A stretch of 64,000 nt of DNA, taken from assembly GCA_963966185.1 (NCBI GenBank), contig CAWZYM010000191.1:62001-126000 (forward strand), given 5' to 3'. The notes under the pieces were generated by a model, which was not told the origin of the DNA, searched no databases, and worked only from the letters and a program-made list of their open reading frames with translations. This stretch comes from Rhabditoides inermis (lineage: Eukaryota > Nematoda > Chromadorea > Rhabditida > Rhabditidae). The translations under genes and the position numbers were made by a program. Numbering within the stretch: the first letter of the stretch is position 1; each line of letters starts with the position of its first letter. Positions 22,970 to 34,094 of the stretch are shown piece after piece.

Positions 22970-24534
22970 CAAAACTATTTTCTTCCAAATGTGTTCGAAT
23001 CGTGATCGAACTAGATCAGAGAAATAACAGAATAAGGAGGAATCACTGTGTCAGTTCCACTCTAGAGAGCGTAGAGAAGCAGTCCGGGAGTTGTGACTTC
23101 CCAGTTCTGCTAATTATGGCATTTATGCAAAACTATTTTCTTCGAATCGTGATCGAACTAGATCAGAGAAATAACAGAATAATGAGGAATCACTGTGTCA
23201 GATCCACTCTAGAGAGCGTAGAGAAGCAGTCCGGGAGTTGTGACTTCCCAGTTCTGCTAATTATGGCATTTATGCAAAAATATTTTCTTCCAAATGTGTT
23301 CGAATCGTGATCGAACTAGATCAGAGAAATAACAGAATAAGGAGGAATCACTGTGTCAGTTCCACTCTAGAGAGCGTGAAGAAGCAGTCCGAGAGTTGTG
23401 ACTTCCCAGTTCTGCTAATTATGACATTTATGCAAAACTATTTTCTTCCAGATGTGTTCGAATCGTGATCGAACTAGATCAGAGAAATAACAGAATAAGG
23501 AGGAATCACTGTGTCAGTTTCACTCTAGAGAGCGTAGAGAAGCAGTCCGGGAGTTGTGACTTCCCAGTTCTGCAAATTATGGCATTTATGCAAAACTATT
23601 TTCTTCCAGATGTGTTCGAATCGTGATCGAACTAGATCAGAGAAATAAGAGAATAATGAGGAATCACTGTGTCAGATCCACTCTAGAGATAGAGAGCGTA
23701 GAGAAGCTGTCCGGAAACTGTGACTTCCCAGTTCTGCTAATTATGGCATTTATGCAAAACTATTTTCTTCGAATCGTGATCGAACTAGATAAGAGAAATA
23801 ACAGAATAAGGAGGAATCACTGTGTCAGTTTCACTCTAGAGAGCGTAGAGAAGGAGTCCGGGAGTTGTGACTTCCCAGTTCTGCTAATTATGACATTTAT
23901 GCAAAACTATTTTCTTCCAAATGTGTTCGAATCGTGATCGAACTAGATCAGAGAAATAACAGAATAAGGAGGAATCACTGTGTCAGTTCCACTCTAGAGA
24001 GCGTAGAAAAGCAGTCCGGGAGTTGTGACTTCCCAGTTCTGCAAATTATGGCATTTATGCAAAACTATTTTCTTCGAATCGTGATCGAACTAGATCAGAG
24101 AAATAACAGAATAAGGAGGAATCACTGTGTCAGTTTCACTCTAGAGAGCGTAGAGAAGCAGTCCGGGAGTTGTGACTTCCCAGTTCTGCTAATTATGGCA
24201 TTTATGCAAAACTATTTTCTTCCAGATGTGTTCGAATCGTGATCGAACTAGATCAGAGAAACAACAGAATAATGAGGAATCACTGTGTCAGATCCACTCT
24301 AGAGAGCGTAGAGAAGCAGTCCGGGAGTTGTGACTTCCCAGTTCTGCTAATTATGGCATTTATGCAAAAATATTTTCTTCCAAATGTGTTCGAATCGTGA
24401 TCGAACTAGATCAGAGAAATAACAGAATAAGGAGGAATCACTGTGTCAGATCCACTCTAGAGAGCGTAGAGAAGCAGTCCGGGAGTTGTGACTTCCCAGT
24501 TCTGCTAATTATGGCATTTATGCAAAAATATTTT
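22970..24534 (+). repeat. Post-MITE block with 147-bp monomers
   Basis: Contains 147-bp monomers at about 23144, 23770 and 24075, and the gaataatgag/cagatccactc class. One monomer has a 6-bp duplication (ctctagagatagagagcg near 23690). The order of marks parallels 14.28-15.04 kb. Nothing but satellite is present. Confidence 0.8.
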
Positions 24535-24559
24535 AAAATTAAAATAAAATAAAAATTTT
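24535..24559 (+). repeat. 25-bp A/T-only insertion within a monomer
   Basis: Between atgcaaaaatatttt and cttccaaatg, where monomers normally join directly, there are 25 bases of A and T only (aaaattaaaataaaataaaa and on to tttt). The ends can be shifted a few bases because of the flanking T run. This is the only such expansion in the window. It may be slippage in the A/T-rich segment of the monomer or filler DNA at a repaired break. Confidence 0.85.
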
Positions 24560-24699
24560 CTTCCAAATGTGTTCGAATCGTGATCGAACTAGATCAGAGA
24601 AATAACAGAATAATGAGGAATCACTGTGTCAGATCCACTCTAGAGAGCGTAGAGAAGCAGTCCGGTAGTTGTGACTTCCCAGTTCTGATAATTATGGCA

Positions 24700-27600
24700 T
24701 TCATGCAAAACTATTTTCTTCCAAATGTGTTCGAATTGTGATCGAACTAGATCAGAGAATTAACAGAAAAAGGAGGAATCACTGTGTCAGTTCCACTCTA
24801 GAGACGGTAGAAAAGCTGTCCGGAAACTGTGACTTCCCAGATCTGCTAATTATGACATTTATGCAAAACTAATTTCTTCCAAATGTGTTCGAATCGTGAT
24901 CGAACTAGATGAGAGAATTAACAGAAAAAGAAGAAATCACTGTGTCAGTTTCACTTTAGAGAGCGTAGAAAAGCTGTCCAGAAACTGTGACTTCCCAGTT
25001 CTGCTAATTTCGGCATTTATGCAAAAGTATTTTCTTCCAAATGTGTTCGAATCGTGTTCGAACTAGATAAGAGAATTAACAGAATAAGGAGGAATCACTG
25101 TGTCAGTTCCACTCTAGAAAGCGTAAAAAAGCAGTCCGAGAGTTGTGACTTCCCAGTTCTGCTAATTATGACATTTATGCAAAACTATTTTCTTCCAGAT
25201 GTGTTCGAATTGTGATCGAACTAGATCAGAGAATCAACAGAATAAGGAGGAATCACTGTGTCAGTTCCACTCTAGAGAGCGTAGAGAAGCAGTCCGGGAG
25301 TTGTGACTTCCCAGTTCTGCTAATTAGGACATTTATGCAAAACTATTTTTTTTGAATCGTGATCGAACTCGATCAGAGAATTAACAGAATAAAGAGGAAT
25401 CACTGTGTCAGTTCCACTTTAGAGAGCGTAGAAAAGCTGTCCGGGAGTTGTGACTTCCCAGTTCTGCTAATTAAGACATTTATGCAAAACTATATCCTTC
25501 CAGATGTGTTCGAATCGTGATCGAACTAGATCAGAGAATTAACAGAATAAGGAAGAATCACTGTGTCAGTTCCACTCTAGAGAGCGTAGAGAAGCTGTTT
25601 GGAAACTGTGGCTTCCCAGTTCTGCTAATTATGACATTTATGCAAAACTATTTTCTTCCAGATGTGTTCGAATCGTGATCGAACTCGATCAGAGAATTAA
25701 CAGAATAAGGAGGAATCACTGTGTCAGTTCCACTCTAGAGAGCGTAGAAAAGCTGTCCGGGAGTTGTGACTTCCCAGTTCTGCTTATTATGACATTTAGG
25801 CAAAACTATTTTCTTCCAGATGTGTTCGAATCGTGATCGAACTAGATCAGAGAATTAACAGAATAAGGAGTTATCACTGTGTCAGTTCCAGTCTAAAGAG
25901 CGTAGTGAAGCAGTCCGGAAGTTGTGACTTCCCAGTTCTGCTAAATATGGCTTTTATGCAAAACTATATCCTTCCAGATAAATTCGAATCGTGATTGAAC
26001 TCGATCAGAGAATTAACAGAATAAGGAGGAATCACTGTGTCAGTTCCACTCTAGAGAGCGTAGAAAAGCTGTCCGGGAGTTGTGACTTCCCAGTTCTGCC
26101 TATTATGACATTTATGCAAAACTATTTTCTTCCAGATGTGTTCGAATCGTGATCGAACTCGATCAGAGAATGAACAGAATAAAGAGGAATCACTGTGTCA
26201 GTTCCACTCTAGAGAGCGTAGAAAAGCTGTCCGGGAGTTGTGACTTCCCAGTTCTGCTAATTAGGACATTTATGCAAAACTATATCCTTCCAGATGTGTT
26301 CGAATCGTGATCGAACTAGATCAGAGAATTAACAGAATAAGGAGGAATCACTGTGTCAGTTCCATTCTAGAGAGCGTAGAAAAGCTGTCCGGGAGTTGTG
26401 ACTTCCCAGTTCTGCTAATTAGGACATTTATGCAAAACTATATCCTTCCAGATGTGTTCGATTCGTGATCGAACTAGATCAGAGAATTAACAGAATAAGG
26501 AGGAATCACTGTGTCAGTTCCACTCTAGAGAGCGTAGAGAAGCTGTTTGGAAACTGTGACTTCCCAGTTCTGCTAATTATGGCATTTATGCAAAACTATT
26601 TTCTTTGAATCGTGATCGAACTCGATCAGAGAATTAACAGAATAAGGAGGAATCACTGTGTCAGTTCCATTGTAGAGAGCGTAGAAAAGCTGTCCGGGAG
26701 TTGTGATTTCCCAGTTCTGCTAATTATGGCATTTATGCAAAACTATTTTCTTCCAGATGTGTTCTAATTGTGAACGAACTAGATAAGAGAAATAACAGAA
26801 TAAGAAGAAATCACTGTGTCAGTTCCACTCTAGAAAGCGTAGAGAAGCAGTCCGGGAGATGTGACTTCCCAGTTCTGCTAATTATGACATTTATGCAAAA
26901 CTATTTTCTTTCAGACGTGTTCGAATTGTAATCGAACTAAATCAGAGAAAAAACAGAATAAGGAGGACTCACTGTGTCAGTTTCACTGTAGAGAGCGTAG
27001 AGAAGCAGTCCGGGAGTTGTGACTTCCCAGTTCTGCTAATTAAGACATTTATGCAAAACTATATCCTTCCAGATGTGTTCGAATCGTGATCGAACTAGAT
27101 CAGAGAATTAACAGAATAAGGAAGAATCACTGTGTCAGTTCCACTCTAGAGAGCGTAGAGAAGCTGTTTGGAAACTGTGGCTTCCCAGTTCTGCTAATTA
27201 TGACATTTATGCAAAACTATTTTCTTCCAGATGTGTTCGAATCGTGATCGAACTCGATCAGAGAATTAACAGAATAAGGAGGAATCACTGTGTCAGTTCC
27301 ACTCTAGAGAGCGTAGAAAAGCTGTCCGGGAGTTGTGATTTCCCAGTTCTGCTAATTATGACATTTATGCAAAACTATTTTCTTCCAGATGTGTTCGAAT
27401 CGTGATCGAACTAGATCAGAGAATTAACAGAATAAGGAGGAATCACTGTGTCAGTTCCATTGTAGAGAGCGTAGAAAAGCTGTCCGGGAGTTGTGATTTC
27501 CCAGTTCTGCTAATTATGGCATTTATGCAAAACTATTTTCTTCCAGATGTGTTCGAATTGTGAACGAACTAGATAAGAGAAATAACAGAATAAGAAGAAA

Positions 27601-30440
27601 TCACTGTGTCAGTTCCACTGTAGAGAGCGTAGAAAAGCTGTCCGGGAGTTGTGACTTCCCAGTTCTGCTTATTATGACATTTAGGCAAAACTATTTTCTT
27701 CCAGATGTGTTCGAATCGTGATCGAACTCGATCAGAGAATTAACAGAATAAAGAGGAATCACTGTGTCAGTTCCACTTTAGAGAGCGTAGAAAAGCTGTC
27801 CGGGAGTTGTGACTTCCCAGTTCTGCTAATTAAGACATTTATGCAAAACTATATCCTTCCAGATGTGTTCGAATCGTGATCGAACTAGATCAGAGAATTA
27901 ACAGAATAAGGAAGAATCACTGTGTCAGTTCCACTCTAGAGAGCGTAGAGAAGCTGTTTGGAAACTGTGGCTTCCCAGTTCTGCTAATTATGACATTTAT
28001 GCAAAACTATTTTCTTCCAGATGTGTTCGAATCGTGATCGAACTCGATCAGAGAATTAACAGAATAAGGAGGAATCACTGTGTCAGTTCCACTCTAGAGA
28101 GCGTAGAAAAGCTGTCCGGGAGTTGTGATTTCCCAGTTCTGCTAATTATGACATTTATGCAAAACTATTTTCTTCCAGATGTGTTCGAATCGTGATCGAA
28201 CTAGATCAGAGAATTAACAGAATAAGGAGGAATCACTGTGTCAGTTCCATTGTAGAGAGCGTAGAAAAGCTGTCCGGGAGTTGTGATTTCCCAGTTCTGC
28301 TAATTATGGCATTTATGCAAAACTATTTTCTTCCAGATGTGTTCGAATTGTGAACGAACTAGATAAGAGAAATAACAGAATAAGAAGAAATCACTGTGTC
28401 AGTTCCACTGTAGAGAGCGTAGAAAAGCTGTCCGGGAGTTGTGACTTCCCAGTTCTGCTTATTATGACATTTAGGCAAAACTATTTTCTTCCAGATGTGT
28501 TCGAATCGTGATCGAACTAGATCAGAGAATTAACAGAATAAGGAGTTATCACTGTGTCAGTTCCAGTCTAAAGAGCGTAGTGAAGCAGTCCGGAAGTTGT
28601 GACTTCCCAGTTCTGCTAAATATGGCATTTATGCAAAACTATATCCTTCCAGATGAATTCGAATCGTGATTGAACTCGATCAGAGAATTAACAGAATAAG
28701 GAGGAATCACTGTGTCAGTTCCACTCTAGAGAGCGTAGAAAAGCTGTCCGGGAGTTGTGACTTCCCAGTTCTGCCTATTATGACATTTATGCAAAACTAT
28801 TTTCTTCCAGATGTGTTCGAATCGTGATTGAACTAGATCAGAGAATTAACAGAATAAGGAGGAATCACTGTGTCAGTTCCACTCTAGAGAGCGTAGAGAA
28901 GCTGTTTGGAAACTGTGACTTCCCAGTTCTGCTAATTAGGACATTTATGCAAAACTATATCCTTCCAGATGTGTTCGATTCGTGATCGAACTAGATCAGA
29001 GAATTAACAGAATAAGGAGGAATCACTGTGTCAGTTCCATTCTAGAGAGCGTAGAAAAGCTGTCCGGGAGTTGTGACTTCCCAGTTCTGCTAATTAGGAC
29101 ATTTATGCAAAACTATATCCTTCCAGATGTGTTCGAATCGTGATCGAACTAGATCAGAGAATTAACAGAATAAGGAGGAATCACTGTGTCAGTTCCATTC
29201 TAGAGAGCGTAGAAAAGCTGTCCGGGAGTTGTGACTTCCCAGTTCTGCTAATTAGGACATTTATGCAAAACTATATCCTTCCAGATGTGTTCGATTCGTG
29301 ATCGAACTAGATCTGAGAATTAACAGAATAAGAAGGAATCACTGTGTCAGTTCCACTCTAGAAAGCGTAGAAAAGCTGTCCGGGAGTTGTGATTTCCCAG
29401 TTCTGCTAATTATGGCATTTATGCAAAACTATTTTCTTCCAGATGTGTTCGAATTGTGAACGAACTAGATAAGAGAAATAACAGAATAAGAAGAAATCAC
29501 TGTGTCAGTTCCACTCTAGAAAGCGTAGAGAAGCAGTCCGGGAGATGTGACTTCCCAGTTCTGCTAATTATGACATTTATGCAAAACTATTTTCTTTCAG
29601 ACGTGTTCGAATTGTAATCGAACTAAATCAGAGAAAAAACAGAATAAGGAGGACTCACTGTGTCAGTTTCACTGTAGAGAGCGTAGAGAAGCAGTCCGGG
29701 AGTTGTGACTTCCCAGTTCTGCTAATTATGGCATTTATGCAAAACTATTTTTTTTGAATCGTGATCGAACTCGATCAGAGAATTAACAGAATAAAGAGGA
29801 ATCACTGTGTCAGTTCCACTTTAGAGAGCGTAGAAAAGCTGTCCGGGAGTTGTGACTTCCCAGTTCTGCTAATTAAGACATTTATGCAAAACTATATCCT
29901 TCCAGATGTGTTCGAATCGTGATCGAACTAGATCAGAGAATTAACAGAATAAGGAAGAATCACTGTGTCAGTTCCACTCTAGAGAGCGTAGAGAAGCTGT
30001 TTGGAAACTGTGGCTTCCCAGTTCTGCTAATTATGACATTTATGCAAAACTATTTTCTTCCAGATGTGTTCGAATCGTGATCGAACTCGATCAGAGAATT
30101 AACAGAATAAGGAGGAATCACTGTGTCAGTTCCACTCTAGAGAGCGTAGAAAAGCTGTCCGGGAGTTGTGACTTCCCAGTTCTGCTTATTATGACATTTA
30201 GGCAAAACTATTTTCTTCCAGATGTGTTCGAATCGTGATCGAACTAGATCAGAGAATTAACAGAATAAGGAGTTATCACTGTGTCAGTTCCAGTCTAAAG
30301 AGCGTAGTGAAGCAGTCCGGAAGTTGTGACTTCCCAGTTCTGCTAAATATGGCATTTATGCAAAACTATATCCTTCCAGATGAATTCGAATCGTGATTGA
30401 ACTCGATCAGAGAATTAACAGAATAAGGAGGAATCACTGT
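24700..30440 (+). repeat. Divergent satellite subfamily (gagaattaac / gtagaaaagctgtccgggag)
   Basis: Most monomers carry gagaattaac, gtagaaaagctgtccgggag, and often gaactcgatc, ctatatccttccag or ctgtttggaaactgtg. Substitutions relative to the rest of the array are more numerous. A 790-bp five-monomer HOR is tandem at about 27020-28510 (ttaagacattt at 27041 and 27831), with related pieces starting near 25472 and 29874. Three monomers (about 25351, 26601, 29751) have the 11-bp deletion of the 147-bp class with C-to-T changes at the junction. This looks like an older subfamily embedded between younger units. Confidence 0.8.
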
Positions 30441-31907
30441 GTCAGTTCCACTCTGGAGAGCGTAGAGAAGCAGTCCGGGAGTTGTGACTTCCCAGTTCTG
30501 CTAATTATGGCATTTATGCAAAAATATTTTCTTCCAGATGTGTGCGAATCGTGATCGAACTAGATCAGAGAAATAACAGAATAAGGAGGAATCACTGTGT
30601 CAGTTCCACTCTAGAGAGCGTAGAGAAGCAGTCCGGGAGTTGTGACTTCCCAGTTCTGCTAATTATGGCATTTATGCAAAAATATTTTCTTCCAGATGTG
30701 TGCGAATCGTGATCGAACTAGATCAGAGAAACAACAGAATAAGGAGGATTCACTGTGTCAGTTTCACTCTAGAGAGCGTAGAGAAGCAGTCCGGGAGTTG
30801 TGACTTCCCAGTTCTGCTAATTATGGCATTTATGCAAAACTATTTTCTTCCAAATGTGTTCGAATCGTGATCGAACTAGATCAGAGAAATAACAGAATAA
30901 GGAGGAATCACTGTGTTAGTTCCACTCTAGAGAGCGCAGAAATGCAGTCCGGGAGTTGTGGCTTCCCAGTTCTGCTAATTATGACATTTATGCAAAACTA
31001 TTTTCTTCCAGATGTGTTCGAATCGTGATCGAACTCGATCAGAGAATTAACAGAATAAGGAGGAATCACTGTGTCAGTTCCACTCTAGAGAGCGTAGAAA
31101 AGCTGTCCGGGAGTTGTGACTTCCCAGTTCTGCTTATTATGACATTTAGGCAAAACTATTTTCTTCCAGATGTGTTCGAATCGTGATCGAACTAGATCAG
31201 AGAATTAACAGAATAAGGAGTTATCACTGTGTCAGTTCCAGTCTAAAGAGCGTAGTGAAGCAGTCCGGAAGTTGTGACTTCCCAGTTCTGCTAAATATGG
31301 CATTTATGCAAAACTATATCCTTCCAGATGAATTCGAATCGTGATTGAACTCGATCAGAGAATTAACAGAATAAGGAGGAATCACTGTGTCAGTTCCACT
31401 CTGGAGAGCGTAGAGAAGCAGTCCGGGAGTTGTGACTTCCCAGTTCTGCTAATTATGGCATTTATGCAAAAATATTTTCTTCCAGATGTGTGCGAATCGT
31501 GATCGAACTAGATCAGAGAAATAACAGAATAAGGAGGAATCACTGTGTCAGTTCCACTCTAGAGAGCGTAGAGAAGCAGTCCGGGAGTTGTGACTTCCCA
31601 GTTCTGCTAATTATGGCATTTATGCAAAAATATTTTCTTCCAGATGTGTGCGAATCGTGATCGAACTAGATCAGAGAAACAACAGAATAAGGAGGATTCA
31701 CTGTGTCAGTTTCACTCTAGAGAGCGTAGAGAAGCAGTCCGGGAGTTGTGACTTCCCAGTTCTGCTAATTATGGCATTTATGCAAAACTATTTTCTTCCA
31801 AATGTGTTCGAATCGTGATCGAACTAGATCAGAGAAATAACAGAATAAGGAGGAATCACTGTGTTAGTTCCACTCTAGAGAGCGCAGAAAAGCAGTCCGG
31901 GAGTTGT
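30012..31907 (+). repeat. 948-bp six-monomer HOR, two copies
   Basis: Bases 30012-30959 match 30960-31907. Marks: tgcttattatgacatttagg, gaataaggagttatcac with cagtctaaagagcgtagtg, agatgaattcgaatcgtgattg, ctctggagagcg, and two monomers with agatgtgtgcgaatcg. A visible difference is gcagaaatgcag against gcagaaaagcag. The unit joins monomers of the divergent subfamily to those of the next region, so it formed by crossover between subfamilies. Confidence 0.88.
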
Positions 31908-34094
31908 GACTTCCCAGTTCTGCTAATTATGGCATTTATGCAAAACTATTTTCTTCCAAATGTGTTCGAATCGTGATCGAACTAGATCAGAGAAATAACA
32001 GAATAAGGAGGAATCACTGTGTCAGTTCCACTCTAGAGAGCGTAGAGAAGCAGTCCGGAAGTTGTGACTTCCCAGTTCTGCTAGTTATGGCATTTATGCA
32101 AAACTATTTTCTTCCAAATGTGTTCGAATCGTGATCGAACTAGATCAGAGAAATAACAGAACAAGGAGGAATCACTGTGTCAGTTCCACTCTAGAGAGCG
32201 TAGAGAAGCAGTCCGGAAGTTGTGACTTCCCAGTTCTGCTAGTTATGGCATTTATGCAAAACTATTTTCTTCCAAATGTGTTCGAATCGTGATCGAACTA
32301 GATCAGAGAAATAACAGAATGAGGAGGAATCACTGTGTCAGATCCACTCTAGAAAGCGTAGAGAAGCAGTCCGGTAGTTGTGCCTTCTCAGTTCTGCTAA
32401 TTATGGCATTTATGCAAAACTATTTTCTTCCAAATGTTTCGAATCGTGATCGAACTAGATCAGAGAAATAACAGAATAAGGAGAAATCACTGTGTCAGTT
32501 TCACTCTAGAGAGCGTAGAGAAGCAGTCCGGGAGTTGTGACTTCCCAGTTCTGCTAATTATGGCATTTATGCAAAACTATTTTCTTCCAAATGTGTTCGA
32601 ATCGTGATCGAACTAGATCAGAGAAATAACAGAATAAGGAGGAATCACTGTGTTAGTTCCACTCTAGAGAGCGCAGAAAAGCAGTCCGGGAGTTGTGACT
32701 TCCCAGTTCTGCTAATTATGGCATTTATGCAAAACTATTTTCTTCCAGATGTGTTCGAATCGTGATCGAACTAGATCAGAGAAATAACAGAATAAGGAGG
32801 AATTACTGTGTCAGTTCCACTCTAGAGAGCGTAGAGAAGCAGTCCGGAAGTTGTGACTTCCCAGTTCTGCTAGTTATGGCATTTATGCAAAACTATTTTC
32901 TTCCAAATGTGTTCGAATCGTGATCGAACTAGATCAGAGAAATAACAGAATAAGGAGAAATCACTGTGTCAGTTCCACTCTAGAGAGCGTAGAGAAGCAG
33001 TCCGGTAGTTGTGACTTCCCAGTTCTGCTAATTATGGCATTTATGCAAAACTTATTTCTTCCAAATGTGTTCGAATCGTGATCGAACTAGATCAGAGAAA
33101 TAACAGAATAAGGAGGAATCACTGTGTCAGTTCCACTCTAGAGAGCGTAGAGAAGCAGTCCGGAAGTTGTGACTTCCCAGTTCTGCTAGTTATGGCATTT
33201 ATGCAAAACTATTTTCTTCCAAATGTGTTCGAATCGTGATCGAACTAGATCAGAGAAATAACAGAATGAGGAGGAATCACTGTGTCAGTTCCACTCTGGA
33301 GAGCGTAGAGAAGCAGTCCGGGAGTTGTGACTTCCCAGTTCTGCTAATTATGGCATTTATGCAAAACTATTTTCTTCCAATTGTGTTCGATTCGTGATCG
33401 AACTAGATCAGAGAAATAACAGAATAAGGAGCAATCACTGTGTCAGTTCCACTCTAGAGAGCGTAGAGAAGCAGTCCGGTAGATGTGACTTCCCAGTTCT
33501 GCTAATTATGGCATTTATGCAAAAATATTTTCTTCCAGATGTGTTCGAATCGTGATCGAACTAGATCAGAGAAATAACAGAATAAGGAGGAATCACTGTG
33601 TTAGTTCCACTCTAGAGAGCGTAGAAAAGCAGTCCGGGAGTTGTGACTTCCCAGTTCTGCTAATTATGACATTTATGCAAAACTATTTTCTTCCAGATGT
33701 GTTCGAATCGTGATCGAACTAGATCAGAGAAATAACAGAATGAGGAGGAATCACTGTGTCAGTTCCACTCTGGAGAGCGTAGAGAAGCAGTCCGGGAGTT
33801 GTGACTTCCCAGTTCTGCTAATTATGACATTTATGCAAAACTATTTTCTTCCAAATGTGTTCGAATCGTGATCGAACTAGATCAGAGAAATAACAGAACA
33901 AGGAGGAATCACTGTGTCAGTTCCACTCTAGAGAGCGTAGAGAAGCAGTCCGGAAGTTGTGACTTCCCAGTTCTGCTAGTTATGGCATTTATGCAAAACT
34001 ATTTTCTTCCAAATGTGTTCGAATCGTGATCGAACTAGATCAGAGAAATAACAGAATGAGGAGGAATCACTGTGTCAGATCCACTCTAGAAAGC
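31908..34094 (+). repeat. Satellite of the cagtccggaag/cagtccggtag subfamily
   Basis: Contains gaggaatcactgtgttag with gagcgcagaaaagcag, gctagttatgg with cagtccggaag, and the 157-bp monomer with aatgtttcgaatcg (one base lost from gtgttcg) near 32434. Part of it recurs at an offset of 1737 bp (32289 and 34026). From about 33370 to 34400 it matches 41360-42390 (offset 7989 bp). Confidence 0.75.
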
